Shown one piece after another: positions 38,571 to 47,049 of a stretch of 50,188 nucleotides of DNA. Every line of letters starts with the position of its first letter. Positions within the stretch are counted from its first letter, which is position 1. A program made the position numbers and the translations under genes. The notes beneath the pieces were generated by a model. The model searched no databases, was not told the DNA's origin, and saw nothing but the letters and a program-made list of their open reading frames with translations. The stretch comes from Chitinophagaceae bacterium (GTDB lineage: Bacteria; Bacteroidota; Bacteroidia; Chitinophagales; Chitinophagaceae). The DNA is taken from NCBI GenBank assembly GCA_004173235.1, contig SEAC01000013.1, forward strand, positions 1-50,188, given 5' to 3'.

Positions 38571-41192
38571 ATGAATTTATCCAACTATACCATCAAAGCG
38601 GCTGAAGTGATCCAGGCTGCCCAGCAGGGAGCCTTCAATCATCAGCACGCCAATATCGAAACGGAGCACATCCTCCAGGCGCTTCTCGACCAGAAGGAAT
38701 CGCCGGTTGAGTTCCTGCTTAAAAAGAACTCCGTGAACGTGGCGCAACTCGCTGCCCGCCTCGATACCTTGCTGGAGAAGCTTCCGCGGGTGCAGGGCGG
38801 AGATCCTGCACAAAACATCGGTCGCGATGCAAATAACGCGCTGTTGCGTGCGGGCTCCATCATCCAGCAATTCAACGACGAGTTCGTCACCCCCGAGCAC
38901 CTGCTCCTCGCGCTCGTGCAGGGCGGCGACAACACCGCGAAGCTGTTGAAGGATTTCGGGCTTACGGAGAAGGGCCTCGTAACTGCCATCAAGGAACTGC
39001 GCAAGGGCGGCACCGTCAATTCGCAAACGCAGGAAACGCAGTTCAACACCCTTCAGAAATACGCGAAGAACCTGAACGAGCTCGCGCGCCAAGGCAAGCT
39101 TGATCCGGTGATCGGCCGCGACGAGGAGATCCGTCGCACGCTCCACATCATCTCGCGCCGCTCCAAGAACAACCCGATGCTGGTAGGCGAGCCGGGCGTG
39201 GGCAAAACAGCGATCGCTGAAGGCCTTGCGATCCGGATCGTCAACGGCGACGTGCCGGAAACGCTCAAGTCGAAGATCATTTATGCGCTCGATATGGGCC
39301 AGCTCATTGCGGGCGCGAAATACAAGGGTGAGTTTGAGGAACGACTGAAGGGAGTGGTGAAAGAAGTAGCCACTTCGGATGGCGAGATCATTCTCTTCAT
39401 CGACGAGATCCACACGCTGGTGGGTGCTGGCGGTGGCGAAGGCGCGATGGACGCAGCCAACATCCTGAAGCCGGCACTCGCCCGCGGCGAGCTTCGCGCA
39501 ATAGGTGCGACCACGCTCAACGAATACCAGAAATATTTTGAAAAGGATAAAGCGCTCGAACGCCGCTTCCAGAAAGTGCTCATCGACGAGCCCTCCATTG
39601 AGGATGCGATCTCGATTCTGCGCGGCCTTAAAGACCGCTACGAAACGCACCACCACGTGCGCATCAAAGACGAAGCGATTATCGCTGCGGTAGAATTGTC
39701 GTCGCGCTATATCACCGACCGCTTCCTCCCCGACAAAGCGATCGACCTCATTGACGAAAGTGCGGCCAAGCTGCGCCTCGAAATGAACTCGATGCCCGAG
39801 GAGCTCGACAAGCTGGAGCGGCAGATCCGCCAACTGGAGATCGAGCGGGAAGCCATCAAGCGCGAGGACGATGAAGAAAAACTGCGCGAACTCAACACCA
39901 CGATCGCCAACCTTGCAGTGGAGCGCGACACGCTGAAAGCAAAGTGGAATGAGGAGAAGGACCTGGTAGACAAGATCCAGAATGCAAAGGCGTCCATCGA
40001 AACGCTGAAGCAGCAGGCCGAGCAGGCAGAGCGGGAAGGCGATTACGGAAAAGTGGCTGAGATCCGCTACGGGCGCATCAAAGAGCAGGAAGCATCCATT
40101 GGCACGCTGCAAAAAGAACTCGACGAGCTGAGCTCCAACAGCCGCCGATTGATGAAAGAGGAAGTGGATGCGGAAGACATCGCCGAAAGCGTGGCGAAGG
40201 CAACCGGCATCCCGCTGAATAAAATGCTGCAAAGCGAGCGCGAGAAATTGCTCAACCTCGAAGACGAACTGCACCAGCGTGTGGTAGGTCAGGATGAAGC
40301 GATCACTGCCGTCGCCGATGCCGTGCGCCGCAGCCGCGCCGGATTGCAGGATCCAAAACGACCCATCGGTTCGTTCATCTTTCTGGGCACGACGGGTGTG
40401 GGTAAAACCGAATTGGCAAAGGCGCTTGCCGACTACCTCTTCGACGACGAGCACATGATGACGCGCATCGACATGAGTGAGTACCAGGAAAAGCATACGG
40501 TGTCGCGCCTCGTGGGTGCGCCTCCGGGATACGTGGGTTACGAAGAAGGCGGCCAACTGACGGAAGCCGTGCGACGCAAGCCTTACCAGGTGGTGTTGCT
40601 CGATGAGATCGAAAAGGCACACCCCGATGTTTGGAACGTGCTGCTGCAGGTGCTCGACGATGGCCGGCTTACCGACAACAAAGGTCGCGTGGTGAACTTC
40701 AAGAACACCATCATCATCATGACCTCCAACATGGGTTCCGATATCATACAGGAAAACTTTGCAGAGGTAACGGAACGCAATAAGGAGCAGGTGCTGGAGC
40801 AAACGAAAGAGCAGGTGATGGTGCGCCTGCGCGAAACCGTGCGCCCCGAATTTCTCAACCGCGTGGACGAGATCATCCTCTTTGCCCCGCTGATGAAAAG
40901 CGAGATCCGTGGCATCATCCGCATCCAGCTCGATGCGCTGCGCCGCCTCCTCGTGGAGAACGGCATCCAGCTTCAATTCTCCGACTACCTCGTAGACTTT
41001 CTTTCCGAGAATGGCTTCGATCCGCAGTTCGGCGCGCGTCCGCTGAAGCGGCTCATCCAAAAAGAGATCGTCAATGCGCTGAGCAAGAAAATCCTTGCCG
41101 GCAGCATCGATCGCAGCCACCCGGTGCTGGTAGATGTGTTCGACGGCGTGGTGGTATTCCGCAACGATGTGGACCAGCAGCCGGTATCGTGA
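38571..41192 (+). CDS. clpB: ATP-dependent disaggregase ClpB
   Basis: An 873-residue AAA+ chaperone that, with DnaK, pulls apart protein aggregates. The order is: N domain (1-145), first ATPase (Walker [10 protein letters not shown] near 207, Walker [15 protein letters not shown] near 275), the middle coiled coil (about 405-520, with [20 protein letters not shown]), second ATPase (GTTGVGKTE near 606, [13 protein letters not shown] near 675) and a C-terminal small domain ending [15 protein letters not shown]. The length is normal, and all motifs are intact. The ATG at 38571 starts [13 protein letters not shown]. No heat-shock promoter was identified in the 79-base divergent spacer. Confidence 0.97.
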   Translation: MNLSNYTIKAAEVIQAAQQGAFNHQHANIETEHILQALLDQKESPVEFLLKKNSVNVAQLAARLDTLLEKLPRVQGGDPAQNIGRDANNALLRAGSIIQQFNDEFVTPEHLLLALVQGGDNTAKLLKDFGLTEKGLVTAIKELRKGGTVNSQTQETQFNTLQKYAKNLNELARQGKLDPVIGRDEEIRRTLHIISRRSKNNPMLVGEPGVGKTAIAEGLAIRIVNGDVPETLKSKIIYALDMGQLIAGAKYKGEFEERLKGVVKEVATSDGEIILFIDEIHTLVGAGGGEGAMDAANILKPALARGELRAIGATTLNEYQKYFEKDKALERRFQKVLIDEPSIEDAISILRGLKDRYETHHHVRIKDEAIIAAVELSSRYITDRFLPDKAIDLIDESAAKLRLEMNSMPEELDKLERQIRQLEIEREAIKREDDEEKLRELNTTIANLAVERDTLKAKWNEEKDLVDKIQNAKASIETLKQQAEQAEREGDYGKVAEIRYGRIKEQEASIGTLQKELDELSSNSRRLMKEEVDAEDIAESVAKATGIPLNKMLQSEREKLLNLEDELHQRVVGQDEAITAVADAVRRSRAGLQDPKRPIGSFIFLGTTGVGKTELAKALADYLFDDEHMMTRIDMSEYQEKHTVSRLVGAPPGYVGYEEGGQLTEAVRRKPYQVVLLDEIEKAHPDVWNVLLQVLDDGRLTDNKGRVVNFKNTIIIMTSNMGSDIIQENFAEVTERNKEQVLEQTKEQVMVRLRETVRPEFLNRVDEIILFAPLMKSEIRGIIRIQLDALRRLLVENGIQLQFSDYLVDFLSENGFDPQFGARPLKRLIQKEIVNALSKKILAGSIDRSHPVLVDVFDGVVVFRNDVDQQPVS

Positions 41193-41211
41193 ACAAGAGA
41201 ATAAGTATTCA

Positions 41212-41237
41212 AAGGCCTCCGCTTTGCGGAGGCTTTC
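41212..41237 (+). terminator. Rho-independent terminator of clpB
   Basis: The stem GCCTCCGC-TTT-GCGGAGGC (41215-41233) is followed by TTTCTTACTTT. It ends the clpB transcript 20 bases after the stop, only 13 bases before the next ATG. Confidence 0.8.
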
Positions 41238-41249
41238 TTACTTTGGCGT

Positions 41250-42797
41250 ATGCCGACGAAGAAAAGAAGCTTTCCCACTCCCATAACGATCCTGATGATC
41301 GTGATCGTGCTGGCCGCGCTCGCAACGTGGCTGTTGCCGGCGGGTAAGTATAGCAGCATCACTTATGCGGATGGTCGCTTTGCCACGAGCACTGCGCTGC
41401 AATACACTGCGCCCGACGGCTCAAGGCGCGATACCGTGCTGGATGGCTCGCTGCCTGCCACGCAGCGAACGCTCGACAGCCTGCAGATCCGCATCCCGCT
41501 GGCCTCGTTTGAAGGAGGTGTGATACGGAAACCGGTGTCGGTACCGGGCACCTATCATCGCCTCGCTTCGCGGCCGCAAGGGCCCGTGGCTGTGCTTCTC
41601 GCGCCCATCAAGGGTATCTACGAAAGCATCGACATCATCCTTTTCATCCTGCTCATCGGCTCGTTCATGTATGTGTTCAACGAGTCCGGGGCGCTGGTGC
41701 GGGGGCTTGCTGCCCTCTCCTACCGGATGAAGGGCCGCGAGTCGTGGCTGATCATCATCCTCACCTTTCTTTTTTCATTTGGAGGCGCATCGTATGGAAT
41801 GGCCGAAGAAGGCTTTGCTTTCTACGTCATCCTCGTGCCGCTCTTTCTCGCTGCAGGCTACGATCTCATTGTGCCCGTGATGGTCATCTTTGGCGGCACG
41901 CAGCTCGGCACGCTTGCGTCATTCTCCAATCCGTTCTCCACCATCATCGCCTCCAATGCCGCCGGGGTCAACTGGAAGGACGGCCTCGACGAGCGCATCC
42001 TGATGTTCGTGGCATCTTCCATCATAGCCATCATCTACACGGTGCGCTATGCCGAAAGGGTGAAGAAAGACCCGACGCGTTCCTGGGTATACCGGATCGA
42101 TGGCGACGTGAAAACCGCCTTTCCTTCCCAACTGCCCACAACGCTTTCGGGGAGCCTCACCTGGCGCGACCGGCTGCTGCTGACGCTCTTTCTCGGCACT
42201 TTCGCAACGATGATCTTCGGTGTGGTGAAGCTCGATTGGTGGCTTCCCGAAATGACCGCGCTCTTTCTTGCCGCTACACTTGCACTTGGACTCATTCTGC
42301 GTCTTCCGGAAAAGAAATTCATCGCTTCGTTATTGAAAGGTGCCGAAGAGTTGCTAAGCGTCGCCTTCATCGTGGGCATCGCGCGCGGCGTTACCATCGT
42401 GCTCAACGAAGGAGCCATCAGCGACACCATTCTTTATGGAACGTCGCAGGGTCTTGGAGGACTTTCCCCGGCCGTGTTCATACTCCTCATGTTCGCGTTA
42501 TACATCCTCTTTACGCTTTTCATTTCCTCGTCGTCGGGCATGGCGGTGCTAACGATGCCCATCATGGGTGCACTCGGATTGATGGCGGGCGTACCGGGGC
42601 GTGAGATGGTGAATGCCTACCTTTTCGGCATGGGCATTATGGGCTTTCTTACGCCCACGGGGCTGATCCTCCCCTCCCTTGCGCTGGTGAACGTGAGTTT
42701 CAAAGCATGGTGGAAGTTCATCCGTATGCTTCTGGTATGGCTGATGCTGCTTTGCGTCGTGTTTCTGCTCGTTGGCATATATCGCAGTTCCCGATAA
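41250..42797 (+). CDS. YfcC-family membrane transporter
   Basis: A 515-residue multi-helix inner-membrane protein of the YfcC/C4-dicarboxylate anaerobic carrier group. It starts PTPITILMIVIVLAALATWLLPAGKY, has a loop of about 90 residues, then helices with the family phrases FSFGGASYGMAEEGFAFYVI, LGTLASFSNPFSTIIASNAAG and, near the C-terminus, ALYILFTLFISSSSGMAVLT then PIMGALG. E. coli YfcC-type proteins are predicted amino-acid or dicarboxylate transporters; the substrate is not proven. A -7-like element (TTACTTTG) lies 5 bases before the ATG at 41250. Confidence 0.85.
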   Translation: MPTKKRSFPTPITILMIVIVLAALATWLLPAGKYSSITYADGRFATSTALQYTAPDGSRRDTVLDGSLPATQRTLDSLQIRIPLASFEGGVIRKPVSVPGTYHRLASRPQGPVAVLLAPIKGIYESIDIILFILLIGSFMYVFNESGALVRGLAALSYRMKGRESWLIIILTFLFSFGGASYGMAEEGFAFYVILVPLFLAAGYDLIVPVMVIFGGTQLGTLASFSNPFSTIIASNAAGVNWKDGLDERILMFVASSIIAIIYTVRYAERVKKDPTRSWVYRIDGDVKTAFPSQLPTTLSGSLTWRDRLLLTLFLGTFATMIFGVVKLDWWLPEMTALFLAATLALGLILRLPEKKFIASLLKGAEELLSVAFIVGIARGVTIVLNEGAISDTILYGTSQGLGGLSPAVFILLMFALYILFTLFISSSSGMAVLTMPIMGALGLMAGVPGREMVNAYLFGMGIMGFLTPTGLILPSLALVNVSFKAWWKFIRMLLVWLMLLCVVFLLVGIYRSSR

Positions 42798-42879
42798 TCG
42801 CGACGGGCCGGTGCCCAACGACCTTGAAAGCGTCGCTACTGATGGCGCAGAGGAAAGCTGCGAAGCAGGAAAAGCCAGT

Positions 42880-43647
42880 CTATCCGGCGTTCGGTACATC
42901 GAGGGCGGCCACCTGCTTCTTGTATTTGTCCGGAAGCAGCACGGCCTTGATAGCACGGTCGAGCCCGATGGCATAGCAAAGCTTGTACAGCGGCATTGAT
43001 GCACGTATGAGAAGCGATGGCTTCAGGCCCAGCATCTGCTGCACCACCCGTGGCACAAGCACCGATTGCAGCTGCCGCACAAGGTAATAGCGCACGCCGC
43101 CGAGATGCCTGCGGTATTGCAGGTAGAGGTCGTCGGTCCATGCGCTACGCGCCAGATCGCGGTGGAGGTGCTCGGCGCGCGACGGAACCCATGCGGCAAA
43201 GTCGGGAGGCAGTTCTGTGAGGCCCATCCGTTTGCCGATCCGTAGAAATACAACATAGAGTTCCTCTTTCTCCGCATCGCTCATCGGCCGCTCGAGCAGC
43301 TCATACGAAGCGATAGAGTAGTGTATGAGCAGGTAGAGGACGTCGCGGTACGCCCAGTCGGGAATGACGCTGCCCCGGGCGGCTTCAACGGCCTGGTGAA
43401 TCTTAGTGATCTGATCGATGGCAGCGAGCGCTTTGTCTTCGGGTGCAAACACAATACGTCGCGCATATTGCACGGTGGAGAATAGCCTCCCCAAAGGGTC
43501 TGCGGGCAGGCGCCCGGTGAAATACAGCCAGTCGACAGCTTTGTTGAGCGCGAACTCCGCAGCCGCCCCGGCGAAGATAAACAACACGGTTTCGCTTCTG
43601 CTCCAGATGGTACGCACGATGGAAGAATCCGCAACAAAACCGGTCAT
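42880..43647 (-). CDS. MpaB-like oxygenase-family protein (DUF2236)
   Basis: A 255-residue protein of the DUF2236/MpaB family. Visible family features are the N-terminal helix MTGFVADSSIVRTIWSRSETVLF with FAGAAAEFALNKAVDWLYF, LGRLFSTVQYARRIVFAPEDKALAAIDQI, IHQAVEAARGSVIPDWAYRDVLYLL and HYSIASYELLERPMSDAEKEELYVV, with His residues that could ligate metal. Relatives are called oxygenases by similarity to a fungal mycophenolic acid enzyme; the bacterial reaction is unknown. An exact TAAATTTG -7 element ends three bases before the ATG at 43647. Confidence 0.83.
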   Translation of the reverse strand: MTGFVADSSIVRTIWSRSETVLFIFAGAAAEFALNKAVDWLYFTGRLPADPLGRLFSTVQYARRIVFAPEDKALAAIDQITKIHQAVEAARGSVIPDWAYRDVLYLLIHYSIASYELLERPMSDAEKEELYVVFLRIGKRMGLTELPPDFAAWVPSRAEHLHRDLARSAWTDDLYLQYRRHLGGVRYYLVRQLQSVLVPRVVQQMLGLKPSLLIRASMPLYKLCYAIGLDRAIKAVLLPDKYKKQVAALDVPNAG

Positions 43648-43650
43648 TGC

Positions 43651-43658
43651 CAAATTTA
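43651..43658 (-). promoter_or_regulatory. -7 element abutting the MpaB-like start
   Basis: TAAATTTG on the minus strand matches TAnnTTTG and ends three bases before the ATG. This is the tightest spacing in the window. Confidence 0.6.
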
Positions 43659-43714
43659 GCGCATTTGGTTGGCAAGGAAATTGACTTATCAAAGCGCACT
43701 AAAAGCAATACAAG

Positions 43715-43972
43715 ATGGCAACAAATTACAACCCTGCCTACCAGGAAGGCAAAGTAGCGGCCGCTATCGAAAAGCAAACGGCCAAGGTACCTTCGGACGT
43801 ATACCTGTGGACAGCCGTAGCCTGCATGGGCGTTTCGCTCGCGTTGCAGATCGCGCGCAAGCAAAAGTTCAGTCTCTTCATCGGCCAGTGGCCTGCAGCG
43901 TTCCTCATCATGGGTCTGTACAACAAGCTCGTGAAACTCGAGGGCACCGATGGACATCATCAAAATCCGTAA
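43715..43972 (+). CDS. Small two-helix membrane protein
   Basis: An 85-residue protein of no recognised family. A polar N-terminus (MATNYNPAYQEGKVAAAIEK) is followed by two predicted helices, VYLWTAVACMGVSLALQIA (about 28-46) and SLFIGQWPAAFLIMGLYNKLV (about 53-73), then a short polar end with GTDGHHQNP. The start at 43715 gives a clean frame, and a strong terminator follows. It is conserved-looking, but no function can be assigned from sequence. Confidence 0.75.
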   Translation: MATNYNPAYQEGKVAAAIEKQTAKVPSDVYLWTAVACMGVSLALQIARKQKFSLFIGQWPAAFLIMGLYNKLVKLEGTDGHHQNP

Positions 43973-43986
43973 CCGCAGAAATACGG
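43973..43986. repeat. CCGCAGAAATACGG motif
   Basis: Differs from CCGTAGAAATACGG by one base and overlaps no gene; it begins at the base after the stop codon of the small membrane protein. Confidence 0.65.
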
Positions 43987-43995
43987 TACGAAATA

Positions 43996-44025
43996 AAAAG
44001 AGGCGCAATTCGCGCCTCTTTTTGT
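43996..44025. terminator. Bidirectional terminator
   Basis: AAAAAGAGGCGC and GCGCCTCTTTTTG form a stem with T runs on both strands. It ends the small membrane protein gene (plus) and the 65-residue gene (minus). Confidence 0.85.
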
Positions 44026-44045
44026 TGTTTTTTGTTTTTGGCTTA

Positions 44046-44243
44046 TCAGCTGTGCCTTCTGAGCATGCTTGCAGATGGGTCGGTTGAAGCGCCGCGCTGG
44101 TCGAGCATCCGCGAAAGTTGGAGCACCTTCGCTTTTTGGTCGGCCAATCGTTGCTCACCTTCTCCCTCGCGCAACTGCCGAAGGTAATTCTGAGTTGCAT
44201 GCACATAGAGCTTTTCCAGCTCGTGCCGTTCGCGGTTTTCCAT
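44046..44243 (-). CDS. Small helical protein, 65 residues
   Basis: An unrecognised, highly charged protein (MENRERHELEKLYVHATQNY, then QLREGEGEQRLADQKAKVLQ) predicted to be mostly helical, possibly a coiled coil. No signal peptide or membrane helix is present. It is a complete gene with an ATG at 44243 and a terminator after it. The gene sits between the small membrane protein and the response regulator. Its function is unknown, and it could be a regulator or a structural accessory. Confidence 0.6.
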   Translation of the reverse strand: MENRERHELEKLYVHATQNYLRQLREGEGEQRLADQKAKVLQLSRMLDQRGASTDPSASMLRRHS

Positions 44244-44305
44244 AACACACTATTTTCATCCTACACAAAATCGTACGTAAGGAAAAACAAACAACGGGCC
44301 TTTTT

Positions 44306-44719
44306 TTATCCCTTAGGCTCGCCGCACATTTGTAGCATTATTTGTACTACATGCAGCAAATCGCGGTATAGCGTGGGCTTTCGGAAGAAAGTGCAGTTGT
44401 TGCTCTGGCAGAGTTTGATGTCTTCCTCGCGTGAGGAAGTAGTGAACACCATCGTAGGTATTTCGCTGAAGCGCGGTTGACTTTTGAGCCACAGCAAGGT
44501 TTCCTTTCCATCCATGATGGGCATGTTCAGATCGAGCACGATGAGGCACGGCAGTGGGCCGCGCTCTTCCTCGAGGTATTTGATCACCTCGCTTCCATTC
44601 TTCGCGTGCGCAAGGTCGTATTTCGGGTTGATCTGCTCGAGCGCTTCCTTGAGCGCCTCGTAATCGTCGAGGTCGTCTTCGGCGTAAAGGAATGTGGGCT
44701 TGCTGTTTAGATTCGTCAT
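44306..44719 (-). CDS. Single-domain (CheY-like) response regulator
   Basis: A 137-residue receiver domain without an output domain. The acidic pocket is YAEDDLDDY (Asp15, Asp16), the phosphorylation site Asp63 in VLDLNMPIMDG, and the switch residues Thr and Lys in VFTTSSREED and FFRKPTLYRDL. The family (Rcp1-like, with the extended loop) transfers signals by protein contact and is phosphorylated by a histidine kinase. The kinase could be the neighbour at 44793-46172 or another elsewhere. It is transcribed in the same direction, 73 bases after that kinase gene. Confidence 0.92.
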   Translation of the reverse strand: MTNLNSKPTFLYAEDDLDDYEALKEALEQINPKYDLAHAKNGSEVIKYLEEERGPLPCLIVLDLNMPIMDGKETLLWLKSQPRFSEIPTMVFTTSSREEDIKLCQSNNCTFFRKPTLYRDLLHVVQIMLQMCGEPKG

Positions 44720-44792
44720 GGTGTGCTCGTAAATGGGCTCTCGGACCCTTCAACAAAATAAAAGATTATGCCAGATAATGAAGAGCTTTGTC

Positions 44793-46172
44793 CTATTCTT
44801 CGTAAGCCGGAGGCAGCGAAATGCAGAAACGCGTTCCCCGTCCCTTCTCCGAAAAAACCTGGATATGCCCTTTGTGCAGCCCGATGATGCGGCTTGCCAG
44901 CGGCAAACCGAGCCCGAAACCGCCCTGCAGGTTCTCCTCTACCCGGTAAAACGGGTGAAAGATACGATCAACATGCTCCGGACTGATGCCCCGGCCCTGG
45001 TCGCGCACTTCCACGTCGATGCCGTCGGCTCGCGCCCGTAGAAATACCTGTGCCCGGTGATCGTCCGAATACTTGCAGGCATTGAGCGTGATGTTCTTGA
45101 TGGCGGTGAACAAAAGCGCTTCGTTGCCATACACCAGCAGCTGCGCAGCCTCGTCGGGAAGTTCTTCAAAATGCAGCTCCACCACGTATAGCTTGCTTGC
45201 TTTCGTGATCTCGGCCGGGAGGCGGAGCAGGATCTCATCGATACGGATGGGCTGAATTTCAAGACCGCCCGTATTGCCCGAAGCCTTGGCAAATTCGAGG
45301 AGCGTTTGCGTGAGCTTACTCATATGCTGCACGTCCTGGTAGATGGAGCGCATCACGGCCCGGTATTCGGTGGCATCGCGTTCGCGCTGCAGCGCCACTT
45401 CGAGCTGGCTGGATATGGAAGTCAGTGGCGTAGAGAGCTCATGCGATGCATTGCTGATGAACCTGCGCTGCATGTCGAAGGAATCCTGCAAGCGGTTGAG
45501 CAATTCGTTGAGCGTGTTGGCAAGCTGGCTCCATTCGTCGTTGTTGCGCCCGGCGGCAAGCCGGCGAGCGAGGTTCTGGGCCGATATCTCCGCCACGTCT
45601 TCGGTGATGCGCCGCACCGGTCGAAGCAAGCGGTAGGAGAACACGTAACCGCTCAGCAACACCAGCAGGTTTCCCAACAGGAACACGAGCGTCAGCACAC
45701 GTCCGAGTCGGCGCAGTGCGGCCTTTCCCTCAACGTCTTCGCCCGCAGACAGCATTACGAGGTTCGTCTCTTTATCCTGGTACCGGATCGCCACGCACTC
45801 TTTCGTGCCGGATCTGAAAAATACCGTAGTGCCGTTAAGCGCGCGCTGCAGTGTGCCGCGTGCTACCGTAATGGTGTCTCCGGGCCGGTCGGAGTAGGCA
45901 TACACCTTTTCGTAAGTAGGCGAATACGCCGCCACGATCTTGTTGGAATAGGTAAGCCGGCTCAGCGAATCGATCTGCAACACCAGCGAGCGGTTGAACA
46001 CTTCATCGCGGCTAAGGAGGCGCGCCGTATTGAGCGCCCGGTTGACGAGGCGTGAGTTGATGAGGCGAAGGCGTGATTCCTGTGAAATGTAGTAAGTGCC
46101 GCCGCACACCAGCCCGAGGATCACGAATACGATCGCGGAATAAAGCAGGGTGATACGGAGACGGATGGGCAT
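44793..46172 (-). CDS. Sensor histidine kinase
   Basis: A 459-residue membrane kinase. Helix 1 is LLYSAIVFVILGLVCGGTYYI (about 9-29), a periplasmic sensor domain follows (30-155), helix 2 is LTLVFLLGNLLVLLSGYVF, then a HAMP linker, the HisKA domain with FISNASHELSTPLTSISSQL (His244) and a HATPase domain with the N box NACKYSDDH, G1 DQGRGISPEHVD and G2 GGFGLGLPLA. It phosphorylates the adjacent OmpR-type regulator, whose gene ends 2 bases upstream. The start ATG at 46172 is strongly favoured. The signal is unknown. Confidence 0.94.
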   Translation of the reverse strand: MPIRLRITLLYSAIVFVILGLVCGGTYYISQESRLRLINSRLVNRALNTARLLSRDEVFNRSLVLQIDSLSRLTYSNKIVAAYSPTYEKVYAYSDRPGDTITVARGTLQRALNGTTVFFRSGTKECVAIRYQDKETNLVMLSAGEDVEGKAALRRLGRVLTLVFLLGNLLVLLSGYVFSYRLLRPVRRITEDVAEISAQNLARRLAAGRNNDEWSQLANTLNELLNRLQDSFDMQRRFISNASHELSTPLTSISSQLEVALQRERDATEYRAVMRSIYQDVQHMSKLTQTLLEFAKASGNTGGLEIQPIRIDEILLRLPAEITKASKLYVVELHFEELPDEAAQLLVYGNEALLFTAIKNITLNACKYSDDHRAQVFLRARADGIDVEVRDQGRGISPEHVDRIFHPFYRVEENLQGGFGLGLPLASRIIGLHKGHIQVFSEKGRGTRFCISLPPAYEE

Positions 46173-46174
46173 GC

Positions 46175-46867
46175 TCAGCTGGTTTCCTTAAGAATGTATC
46201 CCATTCCAACCTGCGTGTGAATGAGCTTTTGCGAAAAGGGCTTGTCTACCTTGTTGCGCAGGTAGTTGATGTATACGTCGATGACGTTCGTGTTGGTATC
46301 GAAATCGATCTCCCAAACATTCAGGGCAATGTCGGCGCGCGACACAACGCGGTTCTTGTGCCGCAGCAGGTATTCGAGCAGCTGGAATTCTTTTGCAGTG
46401 AGGTGGATCGCCTGCCCGTTGCGGCGCACTTCTTTGCGGTCCAGCTGCATCTCGAGGTCCTCGGCGCGCAGCGTAGTGCTCACGGGCGGTGCCTGGCCCT
46501 GCGTGCGCTTCAGCAACACACGGATCTTCATCAGCAGTTCGCGGAATTCGAAGGGCTTCACGATATAGTCGTCTGCACCCGCATCATATCCTTCGATCTT
46601 GTCGTTGAGCGAGCTGAGCGCCGTGAGCATCACGATGGGAATATGTGTGTCGGCCTTGCGGATCTCCTGGCACAACTGGTAGCCGTTGATGCCCGGCAGG
46701 TTGATGTCGAGCACTACAAGGTCGAATGTATCGTCGCCGAAGGCCTTGAGCCCGGCACGACCATCATAGGCAACAGTGGCTTCGAAGCCGTGCTCCGCGA
46801 GGCCTACACGCAGGGTGTCGGCTATCTTGCGCTCGTCTTCTACCAGCAAAATCTTACCTGCTTCCAT
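46175..46867 (-). CDS. OmpR/PhoB-family response regulator
   Basis: A 230-residue regulator. The receiver domain (1-120) has phosphoacceptor Asp54 in LVVLDINLPGINGYQ, acidic EDE at 10-12 and Lys in GADDYIVKPFEF. The winged-helix DNA-binding domain (about 135-228) includes GQAIHLTAKEFQLLEYLL and NVWEIDFDTNTNVIDVYINYLRNKVDKPF. It works with the kinase that follows after 2 bases. The ATG at 46867 is preferred; a GTG 12 bases earlier is possible. The next gene upstream encodes a TonB-type receptor, which may be a target (inference). Confidence 0.94.
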   Translation of the reverse strand: MEAGKILLVEDERKIADTLRVGLAEHGFEATVAYDGRAGLKAFGDDTFDLVVLDINLPGINGYQLCQEIRKADTHIPIVMLTALSSLNDKIEGYDAGADDYIVKPFEFRELLMKIRVLLKRTQGQAPPVSTTLRAEDLEMQLDRKEVRRNGQAIHLTAKEFQLLEYLLRHKNRVVSRADIALNVWEIDFDTNTNVIDVYINYLRNKVDKPFSQKLIHTQVGMGYILKETS

Positions 46868-46919
46868 TATTGTTTCCACAAATTACGTTTTCGTTGGTGA
46901 TTAGTCCGCCCGTACTGGA

Positions 46920-46941
46920 AAAGCCCCTTGAAAGGGGCTTT
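46920..46941 (-). terminator. Rho-independent terminator after the TonB-type receptor
   Basis: Arms AAAGCCCCTT (46920-46929) and AAGGGGCTTT (46932-46941) form a stem with a two-base loop. On the minus strand it is followed by TTCC after the T-ended arm. A second weaker stem (GCTGCTTTCCC / GGGAAACAGC, 46969-46994) lies closer to the receptor gene. Confidence 0.7.
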
Positions 46942-47049
46942 ATAAACCAAAACTAACTGACCAGAAAAGCTGCTTTCCCGGGAGGGAAACAGCGATCACA
47001 AATCTACCGGCAGCGGGTGGCCCGTTCAATTAAAATACAATTAGAAAGA

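Noticed and set aside
38577..41120. A long minus-strand open frame of 847 residues
   Set aside because: Exact antisense of clpB, which has all ATPase motifs.
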